Assembly: GCA_944390525.1 (NCBI GenBank)
Contig: CALXQH010000020.1
Span: 1 to 45,157, forward strand
Direction: 5' to 3'
Length of the DNA stretch: 45,157 nt
From: an uncultured Clostridia bacterium
GTDB taxonomy: Bacteria > Bacillota > Clostridia > TANB77 > CAG-508
Positions 1 through 8,776 of this stretch are shown here, one piece after another. Position 1 is the first letter of the stretch; every line of letters starts with the position of its first letter. The translations under genes and the position numbers were made by a program. A model generated the notes under the pieces. That model worked only from the letters and a program-made list of their open reading frames with translations, was not told where the DNA came from and searched no databases.

Positions 1-610
1 TACTAGTCCCTTTTAGAAATTTTATATCTATTGTTCCGTATGTTGTTGGTGTACTACTTATTTCTGTTTTATCTGAATTTGTATAGTATGTTATTTTATA
101 TGCGTATCTTGGTATCCATACAAAATAGCTATCTATTTCATTTACCGTTACTTTTGCATTTGCCCATTCACTTGTATTTGCTCCTTCTGTTGCTGTATCT
201 TTATAGCTATATGTTGAGTTTGTTTCGTCTACTACCCAATCTTGTTTTCCTGTATCAAATTTTACTAGACTCATATTTGCTCCTAGTTTTGGGGTGTTTA
301 CTCCTTTTGTCTCATTAAAGCTTCCATCTGTTGGTAATGTTGTTATGTCATCTTTTATTAAATTCTCTAATTGCTGATTTAATTCTTTCATTGCTGCTAT
401 ATCATTTTGTACCGACTGATTTGTTTTTTCTGCTGCTAATCTTGCTCTTGTTATTAATCCATTTTCTCCTACTAATGCTGTTATACTTACTGCTGCTAAT
501 ATTAGCAATACTACTATTGTTACTACTAATGCTATTAGCGTTATTCCTTTTTCCTTTGTTAGCACATTTTTATGTTTTTTTTCCGTTTTGGTTTTTCTTG
601 TGTTCTTCAT
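1..610 (-). CDS. Prepilin-like (type IV pilin-like N-terminus) secreted protein, 3' end cut by window edge
   Basis: About 203 codons are visible and the frame runs off the window start. ATG at 610 is preceded by TAAGGAGG. After a Lys-rich leader, residues 19-28 read KEKGITLIAL, followed by a hydrophobic helix to about residue 43 and then GENGLI. This is the class III signal and first helix of pilin-like proteins, so a prepilin peptidase would be expected to cut after Gly22. Position +5 of the mature form is Ala instead of the usual Glu. An Ala/Gln-rich helical stretch follows, then a polar ectodomain with VWIPRYAYKI at residues 164-173, a motif I associate with large pseudopilin-like families of gut Clostridia. 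Substrate and partners are unknown and no pilus assembly genes are in the window. The plus-strand frames opposite this gene are shadows. Confidence 0.8.
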   Translation of the reverse strand, partial: MKNTRKTKTEKKHKNVLTKEKGITLIALVVTIVVLLILAAVSITALVGENGLITRARLAAEKTNQSVQNDIAAMKELNQQLENLIKDDITTLPTDGSFNETKGVNTPKLGANMSLVKFDTGKQDWVVDETNSTYSYKDTATEGANTSEWANAKVTVNEIDSYFVWIPRYAYKITYYTNSDKTEISSTPTTYGTIDIKFLKGTS

Positions 611-747
611 TTCTTTCCTTTTCCTCCTTATTTTCATTAAATATTCTTTCGTAATATTTACCTAAATTATATATTAGATATTTTTCAGTGTCAATAATTT
701 TTTACCTGTGTGTTGTTTCTTTTTTGCTATACTTTTTTGGTGATTTT

Positions 748-982
748 ATGTGCCTTTCTGAAGCAATTAAACTTAGAATTATTGAATTATGTAATATTAA
801 TAATTTAAATGTAAATTCTCTTAGTAATAAAGCAGGTTATTAATCCCTCTACTATTAGGAGTATTCTTAAATCTAGATGTAAAACACCTAACACGCAAAC
901 CCTTTGCTATATTTGTTTAGCTTTAAATATGGATTTAAAAGACTTTTTTAATTCAAAACTTTTTTATTTAGATGATGATTAA
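748..982 (+). pseudogene. Frameshifted small XRE/Cro-type DNA-binding regulator
   Basis: ATG at 748 is preceded by GGTGA. The first frame (MCLSEAIKLRII...) stops at 841-843 after SLSNKAGY. The next frame, from 839, continues INPSTIRSIL and ends around MDLKDFFNSKLF at 980-982. Joined, the two give a protein of about 78 residues with a helix-turn-helix typical of small Cro/C1 regulators: SLSNKAG is the second helix and INPSTIRSIL the recognition helix. One extra T near 838 explains the break. It is either a pseudogene, a base-calling error, or a +1 shift at the UAA codon. No target is visible. Apart from this gene the stretch 611-984 holds nothing I recognise. Confidence 0.7.
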
Positions 983-989
983 CATCATC
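971..989. repeat. Short perfect hairpin at convergent gene ends
   Basis: GATGATG and CATCATC flank a 5-base loop. The hairpin spans the end of the XRE remnant and the pheT stop codon. A weak T-rich stretch follows on the plus strand only, so it could serve the plus-strand gene. On the minus strand it is followed by A residues. Confidence 0.45.
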
Positions 990-3393
990 TTCTTAATTCT
1001 GCACCTAAAGTCTTTTCAAGTTCTGCAATAATCTCTTTCATTATTCCATTTATCTCTTCATCTTTTAATGTTCTGTCTGGAACTCTAAATTTTAAACTAT
1101 ATGCAACACTCTTTTTATTTTGACCTAATTTTTCGTTTCTATAAACATCAAATAATTTTGCTTCTTCTAAGCTTTTCTTTGCTTTCCTTTGAATAATTTT
1201 TTCTATTTCTCCTACTTCAATATCTTCATTTACTACCATTGCTATGTCTCTTTCAATAGCAGGAAATTTAGTAATTGAAACATATTTTTTGTTTTTTCTA
1301 GCATATTTTGTAATTTTATCTATATTAATTTCTGCTAATAATACTCTTTGAGTTATTTCATAATTTTTAGTAAGTAATGGATTTGCTTCTCCGAATGTTG
1401 CAACAGTGTCATTTCCAACATTAAAATTTGCACATCTGCCTGGATGATACATTGAATTGTTTTTTTCTTTTTTTATATCAAATTTTGCTATACCAGATAT
1501 TTCTAATATATTTTCTACTATTCCTTTTAAAGTATAAAAATCTTCTTCTTCACTATACATACCTAATGTTAAAATATTACTTTCTAATGGTAATTCTCCC
1601 TTTTGAATAGCTTGATCTTTGTTTTGATATATTCTAGATAAATCAAATAATTTTACATTTTTATTTTTGTAATTATTATTATTTGCAAGCATTTGCATCA
1701 TTGATGGTACAGATGTAGTTTTCATTAAATTATAATCTTCACTAAGTGGATTTTGTATTTCTATTGCTTCTTTTAAATAAATATTATCTCCTGTAATATT
1801 GCATTTTGCTAGGTCTTTTTCACTTAAAAATCCAAAAGTACAAATTTCAGATAAGCCAATATTTACCAAAAATTTAGATATATCATCTAATATTTTTTGT
1901 TGCTTATTTTTTCCGCCCAATGTAGTTTCTGCATTTATTAAAGTTGTACCTAATTTATCATATCCATAAAATCTTAATACTTCTTCTGCTACGTCCGCAA
2001 GCTGTTCTACGTCTTCTCTAAAGTATGGTGGTATTACCATATTTTCTTCAATTTTCATTTCTAATTTTTCTAGTATTTCTATCATTTGTTCTTTTGTTAA
2101 ATTTGTTCCTATTAAATTATTTATTTTGGCTACATTTAGAGGTATTTTATTTACTTTTTGTTTTGTAGGATATACATCTACTTTACCTTCTACAGCTTCT
2201 CCTGCTCCTAATAATTCAACTAATTCAACGGCTCGGTTTACTGCTCTTATAGCATTTTCTGGAGATAGCCCTTTTTCATAACGACTAGAGGCTTCTGTTC
2301 TTAAACCTACTGCTTTTGCAGTTTTTCTTATACTTCCTCCATTAAATACAGCTGATTCAAATACTACAGTTTGTGTATTATTTTCTATTTCTGAATTTTG
2401 TCCTCCCATTACACCAGCTATAGCTACAGGCTTTTTGTTATCAGCTATAACTAACATATTTTCTGTTAAAACTCTTTCTTGGTTATCTAATGTGATTATT
2501 TTTTCTCCTTTGCTTGCTCTTCTAACTGTAATATGTTTTCCTTCTATAGAGTTTATGTCAAAAGCGTGCATTGGTTGCCCCATTTCTAACATAACATAAT
2601 TTGTAATATCTACTATATTATTAATACTTCTAACACCACAAGCATTTAATCTTTTTATCATCCATTCTGGAGATGGTGCTATTTTTACATTTTTAACAAC
2701 TCTTGCAATATATCTATAGCAAAGATCAGGTGCTGTAATTTTTACTGTTAGTCCATCTATATTTTCTTTATTTTCTACATTCATTTTATCAATATTTTTA
2801 CGTGGTGCTTTAAAAGGTTTATTTAAAGAAACAGATACTTCTCTGCCTAATCCTTCTATAGATAAACAGTCCGGTCTATTTGGAGTAATTTCAAAATCAA
2901 GAATCACTTGATTTATTTTTAAAACTTCCTTAATGTCTTTTCCAACTTCACATTCCATTTTAGGGTCTAAAATCATAATGCCATTTTCAATTTGATTAGG
3001 GTAATTGTTAATATCTAATCCTAATTCTCCCACAGAACACATCATTCCACAAGAATCTATTCCTCTTAATTTTCCTGTTTTTATTTCTACCCCTCCTGGG
3101 AGTGTAGATCCGTTTTTTGCTATTGGAACTATATCTCCTTCGTGAATGTTATTTGCTCCTGTTACTATTTGTAGTACTTCATCTTTTACATCTACTTTAG
3201 TTACAACTAAATGGTCTGAATCTTGATGTGGTTTTATTTCTAGTATTTTTCCAACAACTACATTTTGTATTTCATTTCCTTGTTCTTCTATTGTTTCTAC
3301 TTTAGAACCCGTCATAGTAAGAATATCTGCTAGTTGTTTAGCAGTTACATCTATATCTGTATATTCTTTTAGCCATTCTATACTTGCTTTCAT
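985..3393 (-). CDS. pheT: Phenylalanine-tRNA ligase beta subunit
   Basis: The 802-residue product is the normal bacterial length. It partners PheS in the alpha2beta2 enzyme that charges tRNA-Phe in the cytoplasm. An EMAP/OB-like tRNA-binding domain lies at about 39-150 (VVVGKILEIKPH). The B3/B4 editing region is at about 200-380, the B5 domain at about 400-475, and a C-terminal ferredoxin-fold anticodon-binding domain ends the protein (FPAIERDIAMVV ... YSLKFRVPDRTL). ATG follows GGAGGTAAAAA. The gene lies 28 bases downstream of pheS and is co-transcribed with it under the T-box. No intrinsic terminator was found after it. Confidence 0.97.
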   Translation of the reverse strand: MKASIEWLKEYTDIDVTAKQLADILTMTGSKVETIEEQGNEIQNVVVGKILEIKPHQDSDHLVVTKVDVKDEVLQIVTGANNIHEGDIVPIAKNGSTLPGGVEIKTGKLRGIDSCGMMCSVGELGLDINNYPNQIENGIMILDPKMECEVGKDIKEVLKINQVILDFEITPNRPDCLSIEGLGREVSVSLNKPFKAPRKNIDKMNVENKENIDGLTVKITAPDLCYRYIARVVKNVKIAPSPEWMIKRLNACGVRSINNIVDITNYVMLEMGQPMHAFDINSIEGKHITVRRASKGEKIITLDNQERVLTENMLVIADNKKPVAIAGVMGGQNSEIENNTQTVVFESAVFNGGSIRKTAKAVGLRTEASSRYEKGLSPENAIRAVNRAVELVELLGAGEAVEGKVDVYPTKQKVNKIPLNVAKINNLIGTNLTKEQMIEILEKLEMKIEENMVIPPYFREDVEQLADVAEEVLRFYGYDKLGTTLINAETTLGGKNKQQKILDDISKFLVNIGLSEICTFGFLSEKDLAKCNITGDNIYLKEAIEIQNPLSEDYNLMKTTSVPSMMQMLANNNNYKNKNVKLFDLSRIYQNKDQAIQKGELPLESNILTLGMYSEEEDFYTLKGIVENILEISGIAKFDIKKEKNNSMYHPGRCANFNVGNDTVATFGEANPLLTKNYEITQRVLLAEINIDKITKYARKNKKYVSITKFPAIERDIAMVVNEDIEVGEIEKIIQRKAKKSLEEAKLFDVYRNEKLGQNKKSVAYSLKFRVPDRTLKDEEINGIMKEIIAELEKTLGAELRR

Positions 3394-3421
3394 TTTTTAC
3401 CTCCTAATTTTTAAATTATTT

Positions 3422-4441
3422 TTAAAATTGCTTTAGAAATCTAATGTCATTTTCATATAATAAACGCATATCATCAATACCAAACTTAGCCATTGCAATT
3501 CTTTCTACACCAAATCCAAAAGCAAATCCTGAATATTCTTCTGGGTCTATTCCGCAATTTTTAAGTACATTAGGATGTACCATTCCACAACCTAAAAGTT
3601 CAATCCAACCTTCTCCTTTACATACTTTGCATCCTTTTCCTCCACATACAAAGCAAGAAACATCTGCTTCTGCACTTGGTTCTGTAAAAGGAAAATGATG
3701 CGGTCTAAATCTAATTTCTGTTTTTTCTCCTAAACATTTTTTAGCAAACATTGCCAATGTTCCTTTTAAGTCTGCCATAGATATATTTTTATCTATTACT
3801 AATCCTTCAATTTGATGAAATACAGGAGAATGTGTTGCATCTACACTATCAGAACGATATACAGTTCCTGGACAAATTATTTTAATTGGTGGTTTTTGAG
3901 TCTCCATTACTCTTGCTTGCACTGGAGATGTTTGTGATCTAAGAACTATATCGTCTGTTATGTAAAATGTATCTTGTACATCTCTTGCTGGATGGTCTGG
4001 TGGAGTATTTAATTTATCAAAATTATATATTGCAAGTTCTACTTCTGGTCCATCTGCTATTTCATACCCCATTCCTATAAATATTTCTTCAACATCTTTA
4101 ATAATTTGTGTTATAGGATGTATACTTCCTAGTTGTGTTTTTTTACTTGGCATAGTTACATCTATATTTTCATTTTCTAATTTGCTTTGTATTTCTAATT
4201 CTGCAAAACGATTTTCTCCTTGTTTTATTTTTTCTTCTAGCTCATCTCTTACTGCATTTACTAAACTTCCTATAATTGGTCTTTCTTCTGGTGAAAGTCC
4301 TCCCATGCTTCTTAAAATTAAAGTAAGTTCTCCTTTTTTCCCTAAATATTTAACTCTTACTTCATCTAATTCTTTTGCATTATTTGCGTTGTTAATTTCT
4401 TCTAAAGCTTTAGTTTTAATATTAGCAATTTTTTCTTGCAT
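3422..4441 (-). CDS. pheS: Phenylalanine-tRNA ligase alpha subunit
   Basis: The 339-residue product is standard length for the catalytic subunit of class II PheRS. An N-terminal coiled coil (about 1-90) is followed by the class II core: [12 protein letters not shown] and [12 protein letters not shown] (motif 2 region), a Cys-rich turn [12 protein letters not shown] typical of the family, and motif 3 GFGVERIAM near the C-terminus. ATG is preceded by AGAAAGGAAGG. It is the first gene of pheS-pheT, about 20 bases after the T-box terminator hairpin, so its expression should respond to uncharged tRNA-Phe. Confidence 0.97.
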   Translation of the reverse strand: MQEKIANIKTKALEEINNANNAKELDEVRVKYLGKKGELTLILRSMGGLSPEERPIIGSLVNAVRDELEEKIKQGENRFAELEIQSKLENENIDVTMPSKKTQLGSIHPITQIIKDVEEIFIGMGYEIADGPEVELAIYNFDKLNTPPDHPARDVQDTFYITDDIVLRSQTSPVQARVMETQKPPIKIICPGTVYRSDSVDATHSPVFHQIEGLVIDKNISMADLKGTLAMFAKKCLGEKTEIRFRPHHFPFTEPSAEADVSCFVCGGKGCKVCKGEGWIELLGCGMVHPNVLKNCGIDPEEYSGFAFGFGVERIAMAKFGIDDMRLLYENDIRFLKQF

Positions 4442-4462
4442 ATTTTCCTTCCTTTCTGTTGG

Positions 4463-4712
4463 CTAAAAAAATCCACTTCATCCTGTTATAGGACGAAATG
4501 GATTTTTCGTGGTACCACCTAAATTTATTAATTATTTATAATTAACCTTATTATAGCTATAACGTAGCTAGCGCTTTTTTCTACTTTATTTCAAAAAAAG
4601 ACCTAAAAAAGTGAAATTTCTGTAAAAGGATAGAATAGGCTTCCACCTTCCCTATTTCTCTAAAAACTATCTTATCTTTCACATACTTTGCTTTTTTATT
4701 GGCTTTTATTTT
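4463..4712 (-). promoter_or_regulatory. T-box leader (tRNA-Phe responsive) with terminator
   Basis: Read on the minus strand, this leader of about 250 nt contains the conserved T-box core AGGTGGTACCACG (4508-4520). An intrinsic terminator follows, AAAAATCC... paired with ...GGATTTTTTT (4465-4507). Upstream is a long structured stretch compatible with stem I. A UUC that could be the Phe specifier lies at about 4613-4615, but I did not fold the RNA, so the specifier is tentative. The gene order (leader, pheS, pheT) fits a class I T-box that terminates when tRNA-Phe is charged. Confidence 0.9.
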
Positions 4713-4717
4713 AACAT

Positions 4718-4723
4718 ATTATA
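4718..4723 (-). promoter_or_regulatory. Probable -10 box (TATAAT) of the pheS T-box transcript
   Basis: A perfect TATAAT on the minus strand sits just upstream of the expected 5' end of the T-box RNA. No convincing -35 box is seen at 17 bases. Confidence 0.45.
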
Positions 4724-4774
4724 TTGTAACACCAATTATTTTTAAAAGCAAGTAGTTTTATAATAAATTTACTT

Positions 4775-5215
4775 TTATTTTTGTAATATAATTGTTACAG
4801 GTCCGTCGTTTTGTATGTTTACTTGCATATCAGCTCCAAATTTTCCTGTTGCAACTTTTTTTATATCTTGTTTTTTACATTGCTCTATAAAATATTCATA
4901 AAGTTCATTTGCTAGTTCTGGTTTTGCAGCATTTATAAAACTAGGTCTATTTCCATGACTGCAATCTGCATAAAGAGTAAATTGTGAAACTAAAAGTAGC
5001 TCTCCATTAATATCTTTTATTGATAAATTCATTTTTTGGTTTTCATCTTCAAATACTCTTAAATTTATTAGTTTTTGTACTAGAAAATCTACTATTTCTT
5101 TAGTGTCTGTAGGTGCTATTCCTATTAATACTATAAATCCTTTATTTATTTCTCCTATTATTTTTTCTTCTACTACTACACTTGATTTCTTTACTCTTTG
5201 TACAACTAGTTTCAT
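4775..5215 (-). CDS. dtd: D-aminoacyl-tRNA deacylase
   Basis: The 146-residue product is typical of the DTD family, which hydrolyses D-aminoacyl-tRNAs (and Gly mischarged on tRNA-Ala). It starts [13 protein letters not shown] and carries the two active-site signatures: SQFTLYAD (about 78-85) and the Gly-cisPro motif NDGPVT near the C-terminus. ATG is preceded by AAAGG at about 10 bases. It follows a zinc-ribbon gene by 16 bases in the same direction, so the two are probably co-transcribed. Confidence 0.96.
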   Translation of the reverse strand: MKLVVQRVKKSSVVVEEKIIGEINKGFIVLIGIAPTDTKEIVDFLVQKLINLRVFEDENQKMNLSIKDINGELLLVSQFTLYADCSHGNRPSFINAAKPELANELYEYFIEQCKKQDIKKVATGKFGADMQVNIQNDGPVTIILQK

Positions 5216-5231
5216 ATTTTGCTACCTTTCT

Positions 5232-5654
5232 TTATTGTTCTTCTTCATTGTTTTTTTGATTGTCATTTTCTGAAACATGATCTATTTCTTCTTGTTTTTT
5301 TCCACAATTTGGGCAATATTTAAATTCTGAATATATTTCACAATAGCAATTTTTACATTGCTTTAAATCTTTTAAATCTAATATCTCCATACGAATTTCT
5401 TCTATTTCTTCAGCTAAAATATTTATTATTGAAATTTCTTTTATAAAATCTTGGTCTATATCTATTTTTTCTTTTAAAGTATATTTTTCATATACTTTTT
5501 TACCAATTTCTTTATATAAATCTTCAATTTGAGATTTATTATCTGCCATTACTGCTTTTAGTCTAATTTTATGTGCAAAATTACCTGTAGTTTCGGCTGC
5601 TTGCCTATATGTTTGAATTGCTTTTTTACTAATTTTATTAATAACTTTTTCCAT
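5232..5654 (-). CDS. Small zinc-ribbon protein with coiled-coil N-terminus, function unknown
   Basis: The 140-residue product has a helical N-terminal half (residues 1-95, rich in Lys/Glu/Ile) and a C-terminal zinc ribbon: CKNCYCE, then CPNCGKK about 14 residues later. A Glu/Asn-rich acidic tail follows. Proteins of this shape are common in Clostridia but I know no established function. It lies directly upstream of dtd. Its promoter region carries nested inverted repeats (5676-5747). There is no signal peptide, so it is presumably cytoplasmic. Confidence 0.75.
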   Translation of the reverse strand: MEKVINKISKKAIQTYRQAAETTGNFAHKIRLKAVMADNKSQIEDLYKEIGKKVYEKYTLKEKIDIDQDFIKEISIINILAEEIEEIRMEILDLKDLKQCKNCYCEIYSEFKYCPNCGKKQEEIDHVSENDNQKNNEEEQ

Positions 5655-5675
5655 TTTTATCTTCCTTTCTTTTTT

Positions 5676-5719
5676 GATAAATATGTTTGAAAAAGTTATT
5701 TATGTCAAGCATATTTATC
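5676..5719. repeat. Inverted repeat GATAAATATG/CATATTTATC flanking the promoter
   Basis: Perfect 10-base arms at 5676-5685 and 5710-5719 are separated by 24 bases. One arm covers the -10 box and the other sits just upstream of the -35, as expected for an operator pair. Confidence 0.5.
5680..5708 (-). promoter_or_regulatory. Candidate sigma-A promoter of the zinc-ribbon/dtd unit
   Basis: On the minus strand, TTGACA (5708-5703), a 17-base spacer and CATATT (5685-5680). The -10 matches only 4 of 6 but the -35 is perfect. Confidence 0.5.
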
Positions 5720-5747
5720 CATAATATATATTTATATTATGGATAAA
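5714..5747. repeat. 15-bp perfect stem with 4-base loop
   Basis: Arms 5714-5728 and 5733-5747 (TTTATCCATAATATA and its complement). On the minus strand no U-tract follows, so it is not a standard terminator for gpsA. It overlaps one arm of the neighbouring inverted repeat. Confidence 0.55.
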
Positions 5748-5765
5748 ATAGTAAAAAATATTCTT

Positions 5766-6749
5766 CTATTCACTTTTTTTCTCACGTGTCATTAGTTTAT
5801 TAACCGCTTCTTTTGGAGTTAAATTATTATTTAATACATCATATGTAGTATGTACTATTGGCATTTCAATGTTATATTTTTTTGATAATTTATATGCCAT
5901 TTCAATGTTTTCAAAACTTTCTATTGTCATTCCAACTTCTTTTTTAGTTTCTTCTATAGAAAGTCCTCTTCCTATACATCTACCAGCTTTTCTATTTCTA
6001 CTATGTTCACTTAAACAAGTTACTATTAAATCTCCTAAACCAGATAGTCCATAAAATGTATTATAATCTGCTCCCATTGCAACCCCTAATCTAGATATTT
6101 CTGTTAAACCTCTTGAAATTAATGCTGCAAAAGTATTGTCACCTAAGTTTAGCTCTGCCATAATTCCAGCACAAAATGCAATTATATTTTTTAGAGCTCC
6201 ACCTAGTTCAACACCTTGTATGTCATTGCTAGTATAAATTCTCATATTTTCGTTCATAAATGTATCCTGTATTAAATATTGTACTTCACAATATTTTGAT
6301 GCAATTACTATAGCTGTAGGCACTCCAAGACATACCTCTTCTGCATGACTTGGTCCTGAAAAAGCTCCTATTTTAACATTTGGTACTTCTTGTTCTGCCA
6401 CATCACTTAAAGTTAATAATGTACTGTATTCTAGCCCCTTAGAGCATATAATTAATGGTTGATTTGTAATATATTTTTTATATTTTTTTAATGTATCTCT
6501 AAAAAATTTAGATGGTGTAACATGTAATATTATGTCTGTTTGTTCTACAGCTTCTCTTATATCTGTAGTACAATATATATTTTCCGGCATAGTTGCCATA
6601 GGTAAAAATTTGCATTTTCTTTGCTTGTTAATTATATCTGCTTCTTCTTGATCAAACGACCATATTTTTACATTATGTCCTTGCTTTGCTGCATGTATAG
6701 CTAATGCACATCCCCAGCTTCCACTTCCTATTATACAAATATTTTTCAT
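5766..6749 (-). CDS. gpsA: Glycerol-3-phosphate dehydrogenase [NAD(P)+]
   Basis: The 327-residue product is normal length. GpsA reduces dihydroxyacetone phosphate to sn-glycerol-3-phosphate for phospholipid synthesis. The Rossmann motif GSGSWGCALA is at about 8-17. Further family signatures are CSKGLE, GAFSGPSHAEE, the catalytic region ALKNIIAFCAG, and GLGDLIVTC with HSRNRKAGRCIG. It directly follows plsY, whose product uses the glycerol-3-phosphate made here. Together with der and comEB the genes form one minus-strand cluster with short gaps. Confidence 0.96.
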   Translation of the reverse strand: MKNICIIGSGSWGCALAIHAAKQGHNVKIWSFDQEEADIINKQRKCKFLPMATMPENIYCTTDIREAVEQTDIILHVTPSKFFRDTLKKYKKYITNQPLIICSKGLEYSTLLTLSDVAEQEVPNVKIGAFSGPSHAEEVCLGVPTAIVIASKYCEVQYLIQDTFMNENMRIYTSNDIQGVELGGALKNIIAFCAGIMAELNLGDNTFAALISRGLTEISRLGVAMGADYNTFYGLSGLGDLIVTCLSEHSRNRKAGRCIGRGLSIEETKKEVGMTIESFENIEMAYKLSKKYNIEMPIVHTTYDVLNNNLTPKEAVNKLMTREKKSE

Positions 6750-6785
6750 TATTTATTTATTCCTTTCTATTTGGTATTACAGTTA

Positions 6786-7418
6786 TTATTTTTTAAAGCT
6801 AATCTTGTTTTCTGTTCCATTTAATATTCTTTTTACATTTTCTCTATGATTATATAAAACTATTAGAGCTAATGCTATACTAAATATTAAATAAGACCAG
6901 TCTGTTTTTGGCACTATATAATTTTCATTTATAAAAGCTACTAATACTGGAAATAATACTCCTGCTGCAATAGATCCTACTGAGACCATTTTGGTTAATG
7001 CCATTAAAATTAATGCAAATACTAAGCAAATTAATCCTATTTGCCAATTAGTAATTAATAATACTCCTAAAGATGTAGCTATTCCTTTTCCTCCTTTAAA
7101 TTTAAAGAATATAGGGAAAGTATGTCCTATAATAGCAAAAATTCCTGCAAGTTCTACTAAAATTGCATTGTTTAATCCATTTATTATATTTCCTACTAAT
7201 AAAGCTATTGCTATAGAAACTACTCCCTTTAATATATCACATATTAAAGTAATTATTGCTGCCTTTTTACCTACTGTTCTTAATACATTAGTAGAGCCAG
7301 CATTACCACTGCCTTTTTCTCTTACATCAAACCCTGCCATTTTTTTACTAATAATAACTGAAAAATTTATACTTCCTATTAAATATGCAATTATTGCAAC
7401 TATTATGTATGTTGCCAT
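6786..7418 (-). CDS. plsY: Glycerol-3-phosphate acyltransferase PlsY
   Basis: The 210-residue integral membrane protein has about five or six hydrophobic segments. PlsY transfers the acyl group of acyl-phosphate to glycerol-3-phosphate, the first step of phosphatidic acid synthesis. Signatures are GSINFSVI near the N-terminus, REKGSGNAGSTNVLR (phosphate-binding loop), HTFPIFFKFKGGKGIAT and, near the C-terminus, YNHRENVKRIL. ATG is preceded by AGGAGTG. It is placed 13 bases after der and 36 before gpsA. Confidence 0.96.
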   Translation of the reverse strand: MATYIIVAIIAYLIGSINFSVIISKKMAGFDVREKGSGNAGSTNVLRTVGKKAAIITLICDILKGVVSIAIALLVGNIINGLNNAILVELAGIFAIIGHTFPIFFKFKGGKGIATSLGVLLITNWQIGLICLVFALILMALTKMVSVGSIAAGVLFPVLVAFINENYIVPKTDWSYLIFSIALALIVLYNHRENVKRILNGTENKISFKK

Positions 7419-7431
7419 TTAAATCACTCCT

Positions 7432-8754
7432 TTATTTTTCTAATTTTTCTCTAACAATCATTCTAATTGGTGTACCTGTTAGTCCAAATTCTTTTCTTAT
7501 TTGATTTATTAAATATCTTTCATAAGAAAAATGAAATAAATTTTTATCATTAACAAATATAACAAATGTTGGTGGTTTTGTAGAAGCTTGCGTCATATAA
7601 AATATTTTTAGTCTTTTTCCTTTATCTGTTGGGGGTTGCACTATTGTTATTGCTTCATTTAATACATTGTTTAACACAGATGTTGATACCCTTAAAGCAT
7701 TTTGACTTGCTACTATATTTATCATTTCATATAATCTTTCTACTCTTTGTCCAGTTCTAGCTGAAATAAATAAAATTGGTGCATATGATAAATAAGACAA
7801 TTTATTGTATATTTCTTTTTTATATTTTTCTATTGTATTAGTGTCTTTTTCTATTTCATCCCATTTATTAACTACTATTATAATGCCTTTTCCAGCTTCA
7901 TGAGCTTCTCCAGCTATAGTTGCATCTTGTGCAGTCACGCCTTCTTTAGCATCTAACATTAATATACATACATCAGCTCTTTCTACTGCTAATAAGCTTC
8001 TCATAACACTATATTTTTCTAAATTGTCATTTACTTTGCTTTTTTTACGAATTCCAGCAGTATCTATAAATATATATTTTCCAAATTCATTTTCAAATTC
8101 TGAATCTATAGCATCTCTGGTAGTTCCTGCTATATCACTTACAATAACTCTATTTTCTCCCAATATTTTATTTACTAAAGAGGATTTGCCTACATTTGGT
8201 TTTCCTATTATAGCTACTTTTATGATATCTTTATCGTCATCTTCTTGTGCTTCTGTAGGTAATTTATCATATATAGCATCTAGTACATCTCCTATACCTT
8301 TAGCATTTACTGATGAAACATCATATGGCTCTCCTAACCCTAAATTATAGAATTCGTATAATTCATTTGGTTTTTCTCCAAAAGAGTCTGATTTGTTACA
8401 AACTAAAATAACTGGTTTTTTTGATTTTTTTAACATTAATGCAATATCTTGGTCTGCTGATGTAACACCTTGTTTTATATCTGTTAAAAATAATATTACA
8501 TCTGCAAGTTCTACTGCTATATCTGCTTGTCTACGCATTTGAGAAAGTATAATGTCTTCTGATTTAGGTTCTATTCCTCCTGTATCAATTAAAGTGAATT
8601 TTTTACCTCTCCAATTAGCTTCTGCATATATTCTATCTCTTGTAACACCTGGTGTATCTTCTACTATTGAAATTCTTTTTCCTACTACATAGTTAAAGAA
8701 TGTGGATTTTCCTACATTTGGTCTTCCTATTATTGCAACTATTGGCTTACTCAT
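7432..8754 (-). CDS. der: Ribosome-associated GTPase Der (EngA)
   Basis: The 440-residue product is standard length for Der, the double-GTPase needed for 50S subunit maturation. G domain 1 has GRPNVGKSTFF (about 9) with DTPGVTRD and DTGG. G domain 2 has GKPNVGKSSLVN (about 185) with DTAGIRKKSK and NKWDEIEKD. A KH-like C-terminal domain follows (PPTFVIFVND ... GTPIRMIVREK). It is the middle gene of the comEB-der-plsY-gpsA cluster; the der-plsY pairing is common in Clostridia. Confidence 0.97.
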   Translation of the reverse strand: MSKPIVAIIGRPNVGKSTFFNYVVGKRISIVEDTPGVTRDRIYAEANWRGKKFTLIDTGGIEPKSEDIILSQMRRQADIAVELADVILFLTDIKQGVTSADQDIALMLKKSKKPVILVCNKSDSFGEKPNELYEFYNLGLGEPYDVSSVNAKGIGDVLDAIYDKLPTEAQEDDDKDIIKVAIIGKPNVGKSSLVNKILGENRVIVSDIAGTTRDAIDSEFENEFGKYIFIDTAGIRKKSKVNDNLEKYSVMRSLLAVERADVCILMLDAKEGVTAQDATIAGEAHEAGKGIIIVVNKWDEIEKDTNTIEKYKKEIYNKLSYLSYAPILFISARTGQRVERLYEMINIVASQNALRVSTSVLNNVLNEAITIVQPPTDKGKRLKIFYMTQASTKPPTFVIFVNDKNLFHFSYERYLINQIRKEFGLTGTPIRMIVREKLEK

Positions 8755-8776
8755 TTTAAACTTTAATCCCTCCTTT

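Noticed and set aside
31..654. Two plus-strand open frames rich in Leu
   Set aside because: They are antisense shadows of the prepilin-like gene on the minus strand, which has a proper SD and domain structure.
971..989. GATGATG/CATCATC hairpin as the pheT terminator
   Set aside because: On the minus strand the hairpin is followed by A residues, not U, and it overlaps the pheT stop.
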